The notes: generated by a model not told the origin, from the letters alone. Shown: positions 1 through 7,027, counted from the stretch's first letter. The stretch is 24,235 nt of DNA from Cyanobacteria bacterium RUI128 (GCA_024695725.1 JAILHQ010000012.1:1-24235), one strand, 5' to 3'. Made by a program: numbers and translations.

Positions 1-138
1 ATCAGAGAATTCTTTGTTGAACATCCTGAAAAATTTGACCCGCGTGAATATATGGGACCTGGCAGAACTGCTGTTAAAGAAATGGTTATGCACAAAATGC
101 GTGACGTTTTAGGTACTGCAGGCCACGCTGATGACTAG
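1..138 (+). CDS. fba: Class II fructose-1,6-bisphosphate aldolase, C-terminal end (partial)
   Basis: Only the last 45 codons are inside the window; the 5' end is missing. The translation contains EFFVEHPEKFDPREYMGPG followed by a helical tail (AVKEMVMHKMRDVLG). This matches the C-terminus of class II (zinc-dependent) fructose-bisphosphate aldolases, where a conserved FDPR(K/E)Y segment precedes the final helix. The enzyme interconverts fructose-1,6-bisphosphate with DHAP and glyceraldehyde-3-phosphate in the cytoplasm. No catalytic residue is visible here because all lie upstream. The last G of the TAG stop is the first base of a 14-bp tandem repeat, and a bidirectional terminator follows about 70 bp later. 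The family assignment is fairly secure, but the exact subtype cannot be judged from the tail. Confidence 0.75.
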   Translation: MREFFVEHPEKFDPREYMGPGRTAVKEMVMHKMRDVLGTAGHADD

Positions 139-180
139 GGGGTAAATTCTCGGGGGTAAATCCTAGGGGGTAAATCTTAG
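138..180 (+). repeat. Three 14-bp tandem repeats with GGGGGTAAAT core
   Basis: Exact period of 14: GGGGGTAAATTCTC, GGGGGTAAATCCTA and GGGGGTAAATCTTA begin at 138, 152 and 166. The first G is the last base of the aldolase stop codon. The same core recurs elsewhere in the window, mostly near the 3' ends of genes. Confidence 0.85.
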
Positions 181-204
181 TCCAAAAAATAAAATAATAA
201 GATT

Positions 205-243
205 ATAAAAAGGGAAATTGATTTTCAGTTTCCCTTTTTTATT
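205..243. terminator. Bidirectional rho-independent terminator
   Basis: AAAAAGGGAAA (207-217) pairs with TTTCCCTTTTTT (229-240) across a loop of about 11 nt. There is an A-run on the left and a T-run on the right, so it can serve both the aldolase (+) and the convergent minus-strand gene. The stop codon of that gene (239-241) lies inside the T-run. Confidence 0.8.
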
Positions 244-1474
244 TTGAAACTTTTACATAGTTAAGCTCAGAAATATATTTTTCTACATTCGAGAACGGAA
301 CAACAATTTTATCATTCGTTTCATTTGCATTGGCAAGAGTTATGTATTTTTCATTTGCGTCAGAAACAGTGTATTGATTATTGGTACTTAACTTATGGAG
401 AACCATATATTTGTCGCGAATTAGTAATTCTTTTTTATCTTCCGGATGTTTAAGGGTTAATTCCACTGCATAGTCTTTAGGACAGTGTTGAAAATCTTCC
501 TTGAAATGTTTGATATTTGTTTTTGTGTACAATTTCATAATTTCATCAAGATCTTTATTCTCAAGGTTTATGTTTTTGGCATCTTTTCCGGTCAGCAGAT
601 AATAAAGTTGAGAGGCAGAACCGTTTGTGTACAGGATATCGCCTGTATCAGACAGTGACTGCATAGATTTAGGCAGTCTTTTATCTTCTTTTATTGCGCC
701 TGAATTTATATCCTGACAGTATTTTTCAAACGCAACTTCAAAAGCTAAAACGTCACCGTCACCTTTTGAAAATTTCTTTTTAAACCCGACTACGTTTTGA
801 CCGTCATCACTTTTGTAAGTAACATACGATCTGCTCGCATCTTTAAGCTCTTTTTTAGTTATGGTATATTCTTTATCTATTCCGTTAAACCTTACGGTTA
901 CCGAGTTATCGTCATTTTTTCTTATGGAATTTTTTATAATTTCTTTTCCTTCAGGTGTTGCCGAAAGCGATTTTAGCCCTGATTGTATCCATGAGCCGTT
1001 TACACCTGATTTGGTATTTGATATTTTGCCGTTAACAATAGTATTTCTGGCAGTTCCGTATAAATCAAATAAATAACCTAAAGCGGCACCATAAGCAATA
1101 CCAACACCTATGTATGTACCTATACCGAGCGCTTTGTTCAGAATAGGAATACGGCCGATGTTGTACTTTTGCATAAAATCTTTATAATAGTTAACGCCGT
1201 TCAGGAAAAAGTCTAAGACAGGGTTTTTATACGCTTTTCCGTGTCGTAGGGCATTTATTCCCAGTTTAGCAAAGGTCCATAATAATGAACCGTAGGCACC
1301 TATGGCTGTGGCACTTGCTCTCTTGTCGCTCTTCTTGTCATTGGCAATCATTACGGCAACATATTCATCCTTCTTTTCAGAGAATTTGTTGTATTGGTCA
1401 ACAAGAGTATTCCCATGTTTTACACCAAAGGGAATACCTGCATTATTAAAATTTAACCCGAACAAACTAACCAT
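239..1474 (-). CDS. Membrane-associated calpain-like protein with degenerate catalytic residues (putative pseudopeptidase)
   Basis: This is a 411-aa protein. The N-terminal third has two glycine-rich hydrophobic stretches (about 54-77 and 115-140) that could be membrane helices; no cleavable signal peptide is seen. From about residue 155 the sequence follows a calpain (peptidase C2) outline. NGSWIQSGLKSLSATPEG (159-176) sits where calpains have GDCWLLSALxSL, which puts Ser161 at the catalytic Cys. DVLAFEVAFEKY (241-252) and GSASQLYYLLTG (285-296) fit the calpain 'EKAYAK' and 'GG...LTG' segments. NNQYTV (365-370) sits at the GHAYxV His motif, so His becomes Asn366. LANAN (380-384) sits at the Asn-Pro motif, so Asn382 is kept. 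I therefore infer a peptidase-dead calpain fold. It is divergent from the first MGLSS gene. The start has AAGG just upstream. The calpain assignment is by eye and could be wrong. Confidence 0.6.
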   Translation of the reverse strand: MVSLFGLNFNNAGIPFGVKHGNTLVDQYNKFSEKKDEYVAVMIANDKKSDKRASATAIGAYGSLLWTFAKLGINALRHGKAYKNPVLDFFLNGVNYYKDFMQKYNIGRIPILNKALGIGTYIGVGIAYGAALGYLFDLYGTARNTIVNGKISNTKSGVNGSWIQSGLKSLSATPEGKEIIKNSIRKNDDNSVTVRFNGIDKEYTITKKELKDASRSYVTYKSDDGQNVVGFKKKFSKGDGDVLAFEVAFEKYCQDINSGAIKEDKRLPKSMQSLSDTGDILYTNGSASQLYYLLTGKDAKNINLENKDLDEIMKLYTKTNIKHFKEDFQHCPKDYAVELTLKHPEDKKELLIRDKYMVLHKLSTNNQYTVSDANEKYITLANANETNDKIVVPFSNVEKYISELNYVKVSK

Positions 1475-1510
1475 AACCTTGCCTTACTTTAAATAAGTAT
1501 TTTTTTTCTT

Positions 1511-1537
1511 GAAATTTGCATGACATGACTGCATTTC
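1511..1537. promoter_or_regulatory. Imperfect dyad in the divergent promoter region
   Basis: GAAATTTGCA (1511-1520) and TGCATTTC (1530-1537) are inverted repeats separated by TGACATGAC, with a direct repeat CATGACATGAC (1519-1529). The site lies between the divergent minus-strand gene (start 1474) and the first MGLSS gene (start 1724) and could be an operator. A GGGTAAAT copy (1538-1545) follows directly. No good promoter for the minus-strand gene was found. This is a visible pattern only. Confidence 0.3.
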
Positions 1538-1635
1538 GGGTAAATACTAAATAAAAATTTACAAAAACAAAAACACGTTATTACTGTTTTTTGAAGAAAG
1601 TATATTACAAAATGTAAACAAGTGTAAAAAGAACA

Positions 1636-1670
1636 TTAAAGAATCATGAAAAACCTGCCGTATATCATGT
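1636..1670 (+). promoter_or_regulatory. Sigma-28-like promoter shared by the MGLSS genes (copy 1)
   Basis: TTAAAGAA at 1636-1643 is followed by CCGTATATCATG at 1658-1669. The same two blocks with the same spacing (within 1 nt) precede the other two MGLSS genes. Compared with the FliA consensus (TAAA, about 15 nt, GCCGATAA), this copy reads TAAA-N16-GCCGTATA. A small hairpin (TTGGT 1685-1689, ACCAA 1698-1702) and the Shine-Dalgarno AAAGG follow before the ATG at 1724. Confidence 0.5.
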
Positions 1671-1723
1671 CACAGGACGGAAATTTGGTATAAATCAACC
1701 AACAGAAATAAAGGATTACGGAT

Positions 1724-2377
1724 ATGGGTTTATCATCATCACAAGCAAGATTATTAACTTTGACTGCAAGAATGCACCAAATAGAATATAAAGCAGCTAA
1801 ATTAGAAGCCATGAAATTACAAATGGCTAACGAATCTAAAAAAGTGTATGATGAATACCTCGATGCACTTGAAGCAACAAAAGTTCAGGTTAAGGTACTT
1901 AATTCTGACGGTTCGGCATCTTACAAAGATATTGAAAGCTATGATGATTTCACAGGTGCAGGCTATTCTATCAAGTTTATAGACGAAGAAGGTCCTTGTG
2001 CAGATGGTACAGCATTTGAAACAAGTTGTGCTGCACACGGTATCACATCTGTTCCGACAACAAACTTCAAAGAATTTATAACAAACCTGATTAATTCAGG
2101 TATGGTAGTTATCGTTGCAACACCGGCAAGCGGTGACGCATACGAAACAAGTGTTGCTACCAACACAGGCTTGCAGGAGGTATCAGACGAAACTCTGCTC
2201 AGAAAAGCTGAAGCTAAATATGAAGCAGATATGCGCAAGATTGATATGAAAGACAGAAAATATGACCAGGATCTTGCAGCAATCGAAGCAGAAAGAAATG
2301 CTATTAAGTCTGAAATGGAAACACTCAAGACTGTCGCAAAAGACAACGTCGAAAGAACCTTCAAACTGTTCTCATAG
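1724..2377 (+). CDS. MGLSS-family protein 1: conserved helical ends, variable centre
   Basis: This 217-aa protein has no family I can name with a function. Residues 1-50 are predicted helical and charged, and differ from the third MGLSS protein at one position and from the second at four. Residues 148-217 form a charged coiled-coil-like module (TLLRKAEAKYEADMRKID, then LAAIEAERNAIKSEMETLK, ending KLFS) with 66 of 70 residues identical to the second protein. The centre (about 77-115) is variable and has two cysteines; a segment around ITNLINSG (119-126) is again shared with the second protein. There is no classical signal peptide or membrane segment. Conserved helical termini around a variable middle recall flagellin, hook and type III-exported proteins, but that is analogy. 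The SD is AAAGG, 9 nt before the ATG. It is likely monocistronic, with a conserved promoter upstream and a terminator downstream. Confidence 0.85.
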   Translation: MGLSSSQARLLTLTARMHQIEYKAAKLEAMKLQMANESKKVYDEYLDALEATKVQVKVLNSDGSASYKDIESYDDFTGAGYSIKFIDEEGPCADGTAFETSCAAHGITSVPTTNFKEFITNLINSGMVVIVATPASGDAYETSVATNTGLQEVSDETLLRKAEAKYEADMRKIDMKDRKYDQDLAAIEAERNAIKSEMETLKTVAKDNVERTFKLFS

Positions 2378-2382
2378 ACACA

Positions 2383-2432
2383 AGGGTAAATGTTGTTACC
2401 CTACCATTACGTGCCCGATTTAGATATCGGCA
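2383..2432 (+). other. Two 3'-UTR hairpins after MGLSS 1
   Basis: Hairpin A pairs AGGGTAA (2383-2389) with TTACCCT (2396-2402) and includes the GGGTAAAT motif. Hairpin B pairs TGCC(C)GAT (2412-2419) with ATCGGCA (2426-2432), with one bulged C. Both recur after MGLSS 2 with base changes that keep the pairing. Confidence 0.6.
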
Positions 2433-2451
2433 TGAAACAAAGATTAAAAAT

Positions 2452-2475
2452 ATAATTTTCCCTATAATTTTCCCT
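2452..2475 (+). repeat. 12-bp tandem duplication (two copies)
   Basis: ATAATTTTCCCT occurs at 2452-2463 and again at 2464-2475. The homologous 3'-UTR after MGLSS 2 has a single copy, so this is a recent local duplication. Confidence 0.85.
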
Positions 2476-2489
2476 ATTTTTTAATTTTG

Positions 2490-2517
2490 CCACTTAGTGA
2501 TAAGTGGTTTTATTTTT
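2490..2517 (+). terminator. Rho-independent terminator of MGLSS 1
   Basis: CCACTTA (2490-2496), loop GTGA, TAAGTGG (2501-2507), then TTTTATTTTT. The copy after MGLSS 2 has the same outer stem with a different closing pair and loop. Confidence 0.85.
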
Positions 2518-2528
2518 GCTTAATCTTC

Positions 2529-2557
2529 TTGCATTACAAATAATGTTTCTATAAAAT
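2529..2557 (+). promoter_or_regulatory. Sigma-70-type promoter of tdk
   Basis: TTGCAT (2529-2534), 17-nt spacer, TAAAAT (2552-2557). The expected start site is near 2564, giving a leader of about 20 nt. Confidence 0.6.
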
Positions 2558-2584
2558 AGTTAAAGAGAGAAAAGGGGTAGGGTT

Positions 2585-3205
2585 ATGAACGGATACAGTT
2601 TTGAGTTAATTACCGGGCCGATGAGTTGCGGCAAAACAGAGGAATTACTCAGAAGAATAAGGCGTTGTGTTATAGCAAAGAAAAAAATAAAAGTTTTTTC
2701 TCCGCTTATTGATACCCGTTCTAACGGTGATTACATAGAATCACGTAACGGACTTTGGGCTGATGCTATAAAAATCGAACACTCTATCCAGATTATGCAG
2801 CATGTTAAACCTGATGACGAAGTTATTGCGATAGACGAACTTCAATTCTTTGATTCTAACATTGTCAAAGTAATAACAACTCTTATGAAAGAGGGGAAAA
2901 AAGTTATCGGTACAGGGCTTGAGCTTGATTTTAAATCAGAGCCGTTTGGTTATATGCCTCAGCTTATGTGTATAGCAACAAAAGTTGATAAGCTTCATGC
3001 TGTATGTATGAAATGCGGCTGCGAACACGCAACAAGAACCCAAAGGCTTATAGACGGTAAACCTGCCGACAAAAGCTCACCGTTAATAATGATAGGGGGC
3101 GACGAAACCTATGAAGCCCGTTGCATAAAATGCTACGAGTTACCTGATAAAAACGCAGGTAAAAACCAATCAAACCTCAGAATCTTAAATTTTATACACA
3201 AGTAA
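2585..3205 (+). CDS. tdk: Thymidine kinase (type II)
   Basis: The 206-aa enzyme phosphorylates thymidine to dTMP with ATP in the cytoplasmic nucleotide salvage pathway. The P-loop GPMSCGKT is at residues 11-18 (usual family form GPMFSGKT). The Walker B/catalytic region VIAIDELQFFD is at 80-90, with Glu85 as the probable catalytic base. GLELDFKSEPF (111-121) is the typical following motif. Four zinc-site cysteines are present as CMKC (141-144) and CIKC (180-183), with the lasso segment GGDETYEARC before the second pair. The length is normal for type II TK. The SD AAAGGGG ends 7 nt before the ATG, and a good promoter lies just upstream. The gene ends 1 nt from the stop of a convergent 26-aa ORF, with no terminator between them. 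Uridine phosphorylase elsewhere in the window belongs to the same salvage theme. Confidence 0.95.
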   Translation: MNGYSFELITGPMSCGKTEELLRRIRRCVIAKKKIKVFSPLIDTRSNGDYIESRNGLWADAIKIEHSIQIMQHVKPDDEVIAIDELQFFDSNIVKVITTLMKEGKKVIGTGLELDFKSEPFGYMPQLMCIATKVDKLHAVCMKCGCEHATRTQRLIDGKPADKSSPLIMIGGDETYEARCIKCYELPDKNAGKNQSNLRILNFIHK

Positions 3206-3206
3206 A

Positions 3207-3287
3207 CTATGCTTTAGCTTCAAATATACTTGGCAGAGCAATCAAAGTAACATAGAACACAAATGCAAAGAACAATAAATTTTCCAT
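3207..3287 (-). CDS. 26-aa single-helix membrane peptide
   Basis: The ORF encodes 26 residues starting MENLLFFAFVFYVTLIALPS and ending FEAKA. It is one hydrophobic helix (about 3-21) with an acidic N-terminus and a short polar tail. The case for a real gene is the control region: SD AGGGG (3294-3298) sits 6 nt before the ATG, and a near-consensus promoter lies about 40 nt further upstream. I know no family for it. The size and shape recall small subunits or regulators of membrane complexes, but no partner is adjacent. It converges on tdk with the stops 1 nt apart. Confidence 0.6.
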   Translation of the reverse strand: MENLLFFAFVFYVTLIALPSIFEAKA

Positions 3288-3326
3288 AGGATACCCCTTA
3301 ATTCTTGGTATTAATTAAGTACCTGT

Positions 3327-3356
3327 ATTATACTACTTTTTAACCAAAAATGTCAT
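3327..3356 (-). promoter_or_regulatory. Sigma-70 promoter of the 26-aa membrane peptide
   Basis: On the minus strand, ATGACA (3351-3356), 18-nt spacer, TATAAT (3327-3332). The expected start site is near 3320, about 32 nt before the ATG at 3287. Confidence 0.65.
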
Positions 3357-3412
3357 AAATGATACAAAATGAAATAGAGCCTTTTATACACTTTTTATTC
3401 TTATTTTTGAAT

Positions 3413-3418
3413 TATAAT
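3413..3418 (+). promoter_or_regulatory. -10 box of the methionine gamma-lyase family gene
   Basis: TATAAT at 3413-3418 lies 18 nt before the ATG at 3436. No clear -35 box was found. The SD AAAGGGG (3424-3430) starts just downstream. Confidence 0.4.
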
Positions 3419-3435
3419 AGAACAAAGGGGATATT

Positions 3436-4671
3436 ATGATTAGCGAACAAACAAATAAACATATAAAAGAGGCGGAAAAGGCGCTGGCAGAACAGTTTGA
3501 GTATCTTGAAGATATTAGAGATTACAACCAGGAAAAAGTTTTGCAGGCGTTTACGGATAACAAAGTTGCACCTGAACATTTTTATACCGTATCAGGTTAC
3601 GGGCATGACGATTTGGGTAAAGAGGTTCTCGATAACGTTTTTGCTCATGTGTTTAAAGCGGAAGCGGCTTTTGCAAGAACTCATATTGTTTCGGGTACTC
3701 ACGCACTTTCATGTGTACTGTTCGGAAACCTCAGAGCAGGCGAAAAACTTGTTTCTGTTACGGGAACCCCTTATGATACTATGCAGGAAGTAATCGGAAC
3801 AACAGGTGTGAAAAGGGAATCGCTTATCGGGCATGGCGTTTTGTATGATGAAGTTCCTCTTTTAGAAGACGGTACTGTTGATTTAAAAGGGATAGAAAAC
3901 AAAATTGATAAATCTGTTAAAATGGTTGAAATTCAGCGTTCAAGAGGGTATTCTTTAAGACCGTCCATTGATATTGAAACCATAGGAAAAATTTGTGAAA
4001 TAGTCAAATCTAAAAACCCTGACTGTATCTGTTTTGTTGATAACTGTTACGGTGAATTTGTTGAAAAACAGGAGCCGCTGGAAGTTGGTGCAGATATTAT
4101 TGCAGGTTCACTTATCAAAAACCCGGGTGGCGGAATAGTTGAAACGGGCGGATATGTTGCAGGGAAAGAAGAATATGTTGAACAGGCGGCAATGAGTCTG
4201 ACGGCACCGGGTATCGGAAGAGAAGGCGGAGCAATGCTTAATCAGCACAGACTTATTTTCCAGGGTCTGTTTATGGCACCATCTGTTGTTTGTGATGCAG
4301 TCAAAGGTGCTGTTTTGGCGGCTAAAATTTTTGAAGATATAGGTTATGTTTCAACCCCTAAATATGACGAAAAAAGAACAGATCTTATCCAGACGATAGC
4401 TTTTAATTCGCCTGAACCGCTGGAAAAATTCTGCAGAACCATTCAGGAACTTTCACCTGTTAATTCTTATGTAACCCCTGTTCCTGATGATGTTCCTGGA
4501 TATGAGGATAAGATAATTATGGCGGCAGGTACATTTATAGAAGGTTCAACCATAGAATTATCAGCTGACGGCCCTATGCGTCCGCCTTATGCAGTCTATA
4601 TGCAGGGTGGTTTGACTTATTCTCATGTTAAATATGTTCTTAAAAATATCTTTGAACGAGTAGGAAAATAA
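3436..4671 (+). CDS. PLP-dependent methionine gamma-lyase / aluminium-resistance family protein
   Basis: This 411-aa protein belongs to the COG4100 group (cystathionine beta-lyase family, 'aluminium resistance'), fold type I PLP enzymes related to gamma-lyases. RTHIVSGTHALS (81-92) is the cofactor phosphate region. FVDNCYGEFVE (200-210) provides the Asp202 that should pair with the pyridine nitrogen. AGSLIKNPGGG (223-233) carries the probable Schiff-base Lys228, followed by the ETGGYVAG motif. The length matches the family, and the protein should be cytoplasmic. Substrate specificity in this group is poorly defined; sulfur amino acids are the usual guess. The SD AAAGGGG lies 5 nt before the ATG. 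The CoA-disulfide-reductase-like gene follows 59 nt later on the same strand, so a shared thiol theme is possible but unproven. Confidence 0.85.
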   Translation: MISEQTNKHIKEAEKALAEQFEYLEDIRDYNQEKVLQAFTDNKVAPEHFYTVSGYGHDDLGKEVLDNVFAHVFKAEAAFARTHIVSGTHALSCVLFGNLRAGEKLVSVTGTPYDTMQEVIGTTGVKRESLIGHGVLYDEVPLLEDGTVDLKGIENKIDKSVKMVEIQRSRGYSLRPSIDIETIGKICEIVKSKNPDCICFVDNCYGEFVEKQEPLEVGADIIAGSLIKNPGGGIVETGGYVAGKEEYVEQAAMSLTAPGIGREGGAMLNQHRLIFQGLFMAPSVVCDAVKGAVLAAKIFEDIGYVSTPKYDEKRTDLIQTIAFNSPEPLEKFCRTIQELSPVNSYVTPVPDDVPGYEDKIIMAAGTFIEGSTIELSADGPMRPPYAVYMQGGLTYSHVKYVLKNIFERVGK

Positions 4672-4679
4672 ACTTTAAT

Positions 4680-4710
4680 TTATCCTCTGGGATAATTGAT
4701 AAATTTATCA
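4680..4710. promoter_or_regulatory. Hairpin plus 14-bp perfect palindrome between two genes
   Basis: TTATCC (4680-4685), TCTG loop, GGATAA (4690-4695) forms a small hairpin. It is followed by the perfect palindrome TGATAAATTTATCA (4697-4710). Both lie in the 59-nt gap before the flavoprotein gene. The palindrome could be an operator for a dimeric repressor. No regulator is identified. Confidence 0.4.
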
Positions 4711-4730
4711 GCCTAAATAATAATTTCACT

Positions 4731-6083
4731 ATGAAAATAGTTATTATCGGAGGTGTTGCAGGGGGTGCAAAAGCGGCGGCAAAATCTAAGCGGTTACTTC
4801 CTGACGCACAGATAGATGTATATACACAAGATACCCATGTTTCTTATTCTGCCTGTGGTCTGCCATATTATGTACAGGGGAATTTTGAAGATTATCACAA
4901 CCTTATAATCAGAACCCCCGAAAAGTTTCAGAAGGACGGTATTGATATTCATCTTCGGCACAGGGTTACAAAAATCATGCCTGAACAAAACAGGGTAAGA
5001 GTACATAATTTAGATAAAAATACAGAGTTTGAGGTTGAGTATGACAGATTGTTGATTGCAACGGGCGCAGTGCCCTTTATGCCTGATATAAAAGGGATTG
5101 ATTTGAAAAATGTGTTTAAATTGAGAACGCTTGAGGACGGGATAAACTTAAGAGAAAAATTGAGACAGTCTAAAAATGCGGTAATAATAGGCGGGGGGTA
5201 TATAGGGCTTGAACTTTTGGAGGCATTTGTTTCAAACAAAGTTCATACGACGATGATAGAGCGTTCTTCGTATATTATGCCGATACTTGATAATGAATTA
5301 TCCGAATTAGTTCAGGATTTTGTTGCAAATATGTATCCTGAATACACAAGGATAATTAATAATGACAATGTTGTTGAATTTACAGAAAATGGTGAAAAAA
5401 TTACGTTAAGAACAGAAAAAGGGGAAATAATAGAAACCGATTTTGTCTTGGTATGCGCAGGAGTTCGGCCTGTGGTGGATATTGCTCAGGAGGCGGGAAT
5501 AACACTCGGAAAAACAGGTGCTATCAAGGTAAACAGCAGAATGCAGACTAATATAAAAAACATTTATGCCTGCGGGGATTGTTCTGAAAATGTTTATTCA
5601 ATGACGGGAACGCCTGCGTGGATACCATTAGGCTCAAACGCTAATAAAGAGGGAAGATGTGCCGCAATAAATATGTGTGGTGAGGTTGAAGATTTCGAAG
5701 GGGTGCTGGGTTCTGCGGTAACAAAGTATTTCGGGCTGACTATTTCCATGACCGGGTTTACGGAAAAATTTGCTCAGAAAAACGGATATGATACAGTGTC
5801 AGTTATGATTACAAAACGTGATAAAGCAGGTTACATGCCTGATGCTGAAAACGTTACTCTGAAACTTGTCGCCGACAGAAGAACTCATCAGATTTTAGGC
5901 GGGCAGGCGATAGGCTGCGGTGATGCCGATAAAAGAATAAACACGCTTTCTACCGCTCTGATAAAATATACAACGGCAGAGGAATTATCAGGTGCAGATA
6001 TTACTTATGCACCGCCGTTTTCGACAAGTATTGACCCTCTTATTTCTGCGGCAAGACTGCTTGATGAAAAACTAAAACGATAA
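4731..6083 (+). CDS. CoA-disulfide reductase / NADH oxidase family flavoprotein
   Basis: This is a 450-aa pyridine-nucleotide-disulfide oxidoreductase. The FAD-binding dinucleotide fold is at the N-terminus (VIIGGVAGGAKAA, 4-16). The single redox Cys42 lies in SYSACGLPYY (38-47), the form typical of CoA-disulfide reductases and related NADH oxidases rather than the CxxxxC of glutathione reductases. The NAD(P)H-binding fold is at VIIGGGYIGLELLEAF and the second FAD motif is NIYACGDC. The C-terminal dimer domain ends with YAPPFSTSIDP. There is no rhodanese extension. It likely reduces CoA disulfide, a mixed disulfide or polysulfide, or O2, in the cytoplasm; sequence alone does not decide. No Shine-Dalgarno is visible before the ATG, which is unusual here. 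It converges on the TPR gene with a 1-nt gap. Confidence 0.85.
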   Translation: MKIVIIGGVAGGAKAAAKSKRLLPDAQIDVYTQDTHVSYSACGLPYYVQGNFEDYHNLIIRTPEKFQKDGIDIHLRHRVTKIMPEQNRVRVHNLDKNTEFEVEYDRLLIATGAVPFMPDIKGIDLKNVFKLRTLEDGINLREKLRQSKNAVIIGGGYIGLELLEAFVSNKVHTTMIERSSYIMPILDNELSELVQDFVANMYPEYTRIINNDNVVEFTENGEKITLRTEKGEIIETDFVLVCAGVRPVVDIAQEAGITLGKTGAIKVNSRMQTNIKNIYACGDCSENVYSMTGTPAWIPLGSNANKEGRCAAINMCGEVEDFEGVLGSAVTKYFGLTISMTGFTEKFAQKNGYDTVSVMITKRDKAGYMPDAENVTLKLVADRRTHQILGGQAIGCGDADKRINTLSTALIKYTTAEELSGADITYAPPFSTSIDPLISAARLLDEKLKR

Positions 6084-6084
6084 A

Positions 6085-6957
6085 TTATTTTTTTAGATTG
6101 GCATTGACATAGTTCAGGAATTTGACGGTCTGCTCATAACTTGCCATATTTCCGTTTTGCATATAGATATCTTTTGCTTTATTCAAATCTTTTTCTGCTG
6201 ATTTATAATCTTTGAGTTTCATATAAGCAAACCCTCTTCCGAAGTATGATTCAGGATATTCAGGTTTCAGTTTGAGTGCTTTTGTATAGTCTTTTACTGC
6301 CGATTTGTAATCTTGTATCATTATGTTTGAGGAACCGCGCAGAGAATAGAGCATGTAGTTGTTTTTAACTTTTTTTATCGCTTTTGTATAATCATCAGTC
6401 GCACCCTGATAATCTTTCAGGTCGGTTCTTATACCTGCTCTTATCATATATGCTTCAGCCGTCGGTTCCATATTGATAGAGTTTGTCAGATCCTGAAGTG
6501 CACCGATATTATCTTTCATCTGAACTTTTAAAGACCCCCTCTTGAAAAACGCATAAGCATAGTTCGTTTTGTTTTCGATGGCTTTGTTGAAGTCATCCAT
6601 GGCTCTTTTGTAGTTCTTCATATCGGCAAAGATACTTCCGCGCGATAGGTATGCAAGACTGTTTTTCGGGTTCAGGACGATAGCGTATGAAAAGTCTGCA
6701 AAAGCACCTTTTGAATCCCCGATTTCCTGTTTTTCCATTCCGCGAAAAACGTAAATATCATCAGGTTTTTCAAGTCCGCCTGTTGCTAAGGCTTTTGACA
6801 AATCAGAGATTGCGCCTTCGTGATCCCCGTATCTAGCCTTGTTATATCCGGAAATCACAAAAAGATTTGCATCAGAAGTATTGTCCGAATATGCGTATAA
6901 CGGTGTCAGGCATACTGCAAAACATACCAATAATAATTTTATAAAAATCTTTTTCAT
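6085..6957 (-). CDS. Exported tetratricopeptide-repeat protein
   Basis: This 290-aa protein has a signal peptide: MKK, then a hydrophobic core FIKLLLVCFAVCLTPLYAY, with cleavage probably after residue 22-24. The rest is a run of about seven TPR units of 34 residues, with recognisable hallmarks (GDHEGAISDLSKAL, KNYKRAMDDFNKAI, QDYKSAVKDYTKALKLKPEYPESYFGRG, KDYKSAEKDLNKA). TPRs bind peptides or partner proteins; the partner is unknown and the protein probably acts outside the cytoplasmic membrane. No enzymatic domain is present. The SD AAAGGAA lies 7 nt before the ATG. It has its own promoter, which overlaps a large inverted repeat. The stop is 1 nt from the stop of the convergent flavoprotein gene. 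Confidence 0.85.
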   Translation of the reverse strand: MKKIFIKLLLVCFAVCLTPLYAYSDNTSDANLFVISGYNKARYGDHEGAISDLSKALATGGLEKPDDIYVFRGMEKQEIGDSKGAFADFSYAIVLNPKNSLAYLSRGSIFADMKNYKRAMDDFNKAIENKTNYAYAFFKRGSLKVQMKDNIGALQDLTNSINMEPTAEAYMIRAGIRTDLKDYQGATDDYTKAIKKVKNNYMLYSLRGSSNIMIQDYKSAVKDYTKALKLKPEYPESYFGRGFAYMKLKDYKSAEKDLNKAKDIYMQNGNMASYEQTVKFLNYVNANLKK

Positions 6958-6998
6958 ACGATGTTTCCTTTAGCAGAACCGAAAATTCGCTTTCTTGG

Positions 6999-7027
6999 AT
7001 TATTCGGCTATCCTATCACTTCATCAA
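6999..7027 (-). promoter_or_regulatory. Sigma-70-type promoter of the TPR gene
   Basis: Minus strand: TTGATG (7022-7027), 17-nt spacer, AATAAT (6999-7004). The -35 box lies within the left arm of the hairpin at 7015-7067. Confidence 0.5.

Noticed and set aside
138..180. CRISPR-like array
   Set aside because: Three 14-bp units with no spacers; it is a simple tandem repeat. The same applies to 8895-8945.
1963..2364. 133-aa antisense frame across MGLSS 1, and a similar 98-aa frame at 11631-11927 across MGLSS 2
   Set aside because: They mirror each other only because the sense genes are homologous. There is no SD or promoter, and the sense strand carries the selected protein.
3207..3435. Treating the whole gap after tdk as empty
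   Set aside because: The gap contains the 26-aa ORF with its own promoter and the -10 box of the next gene.
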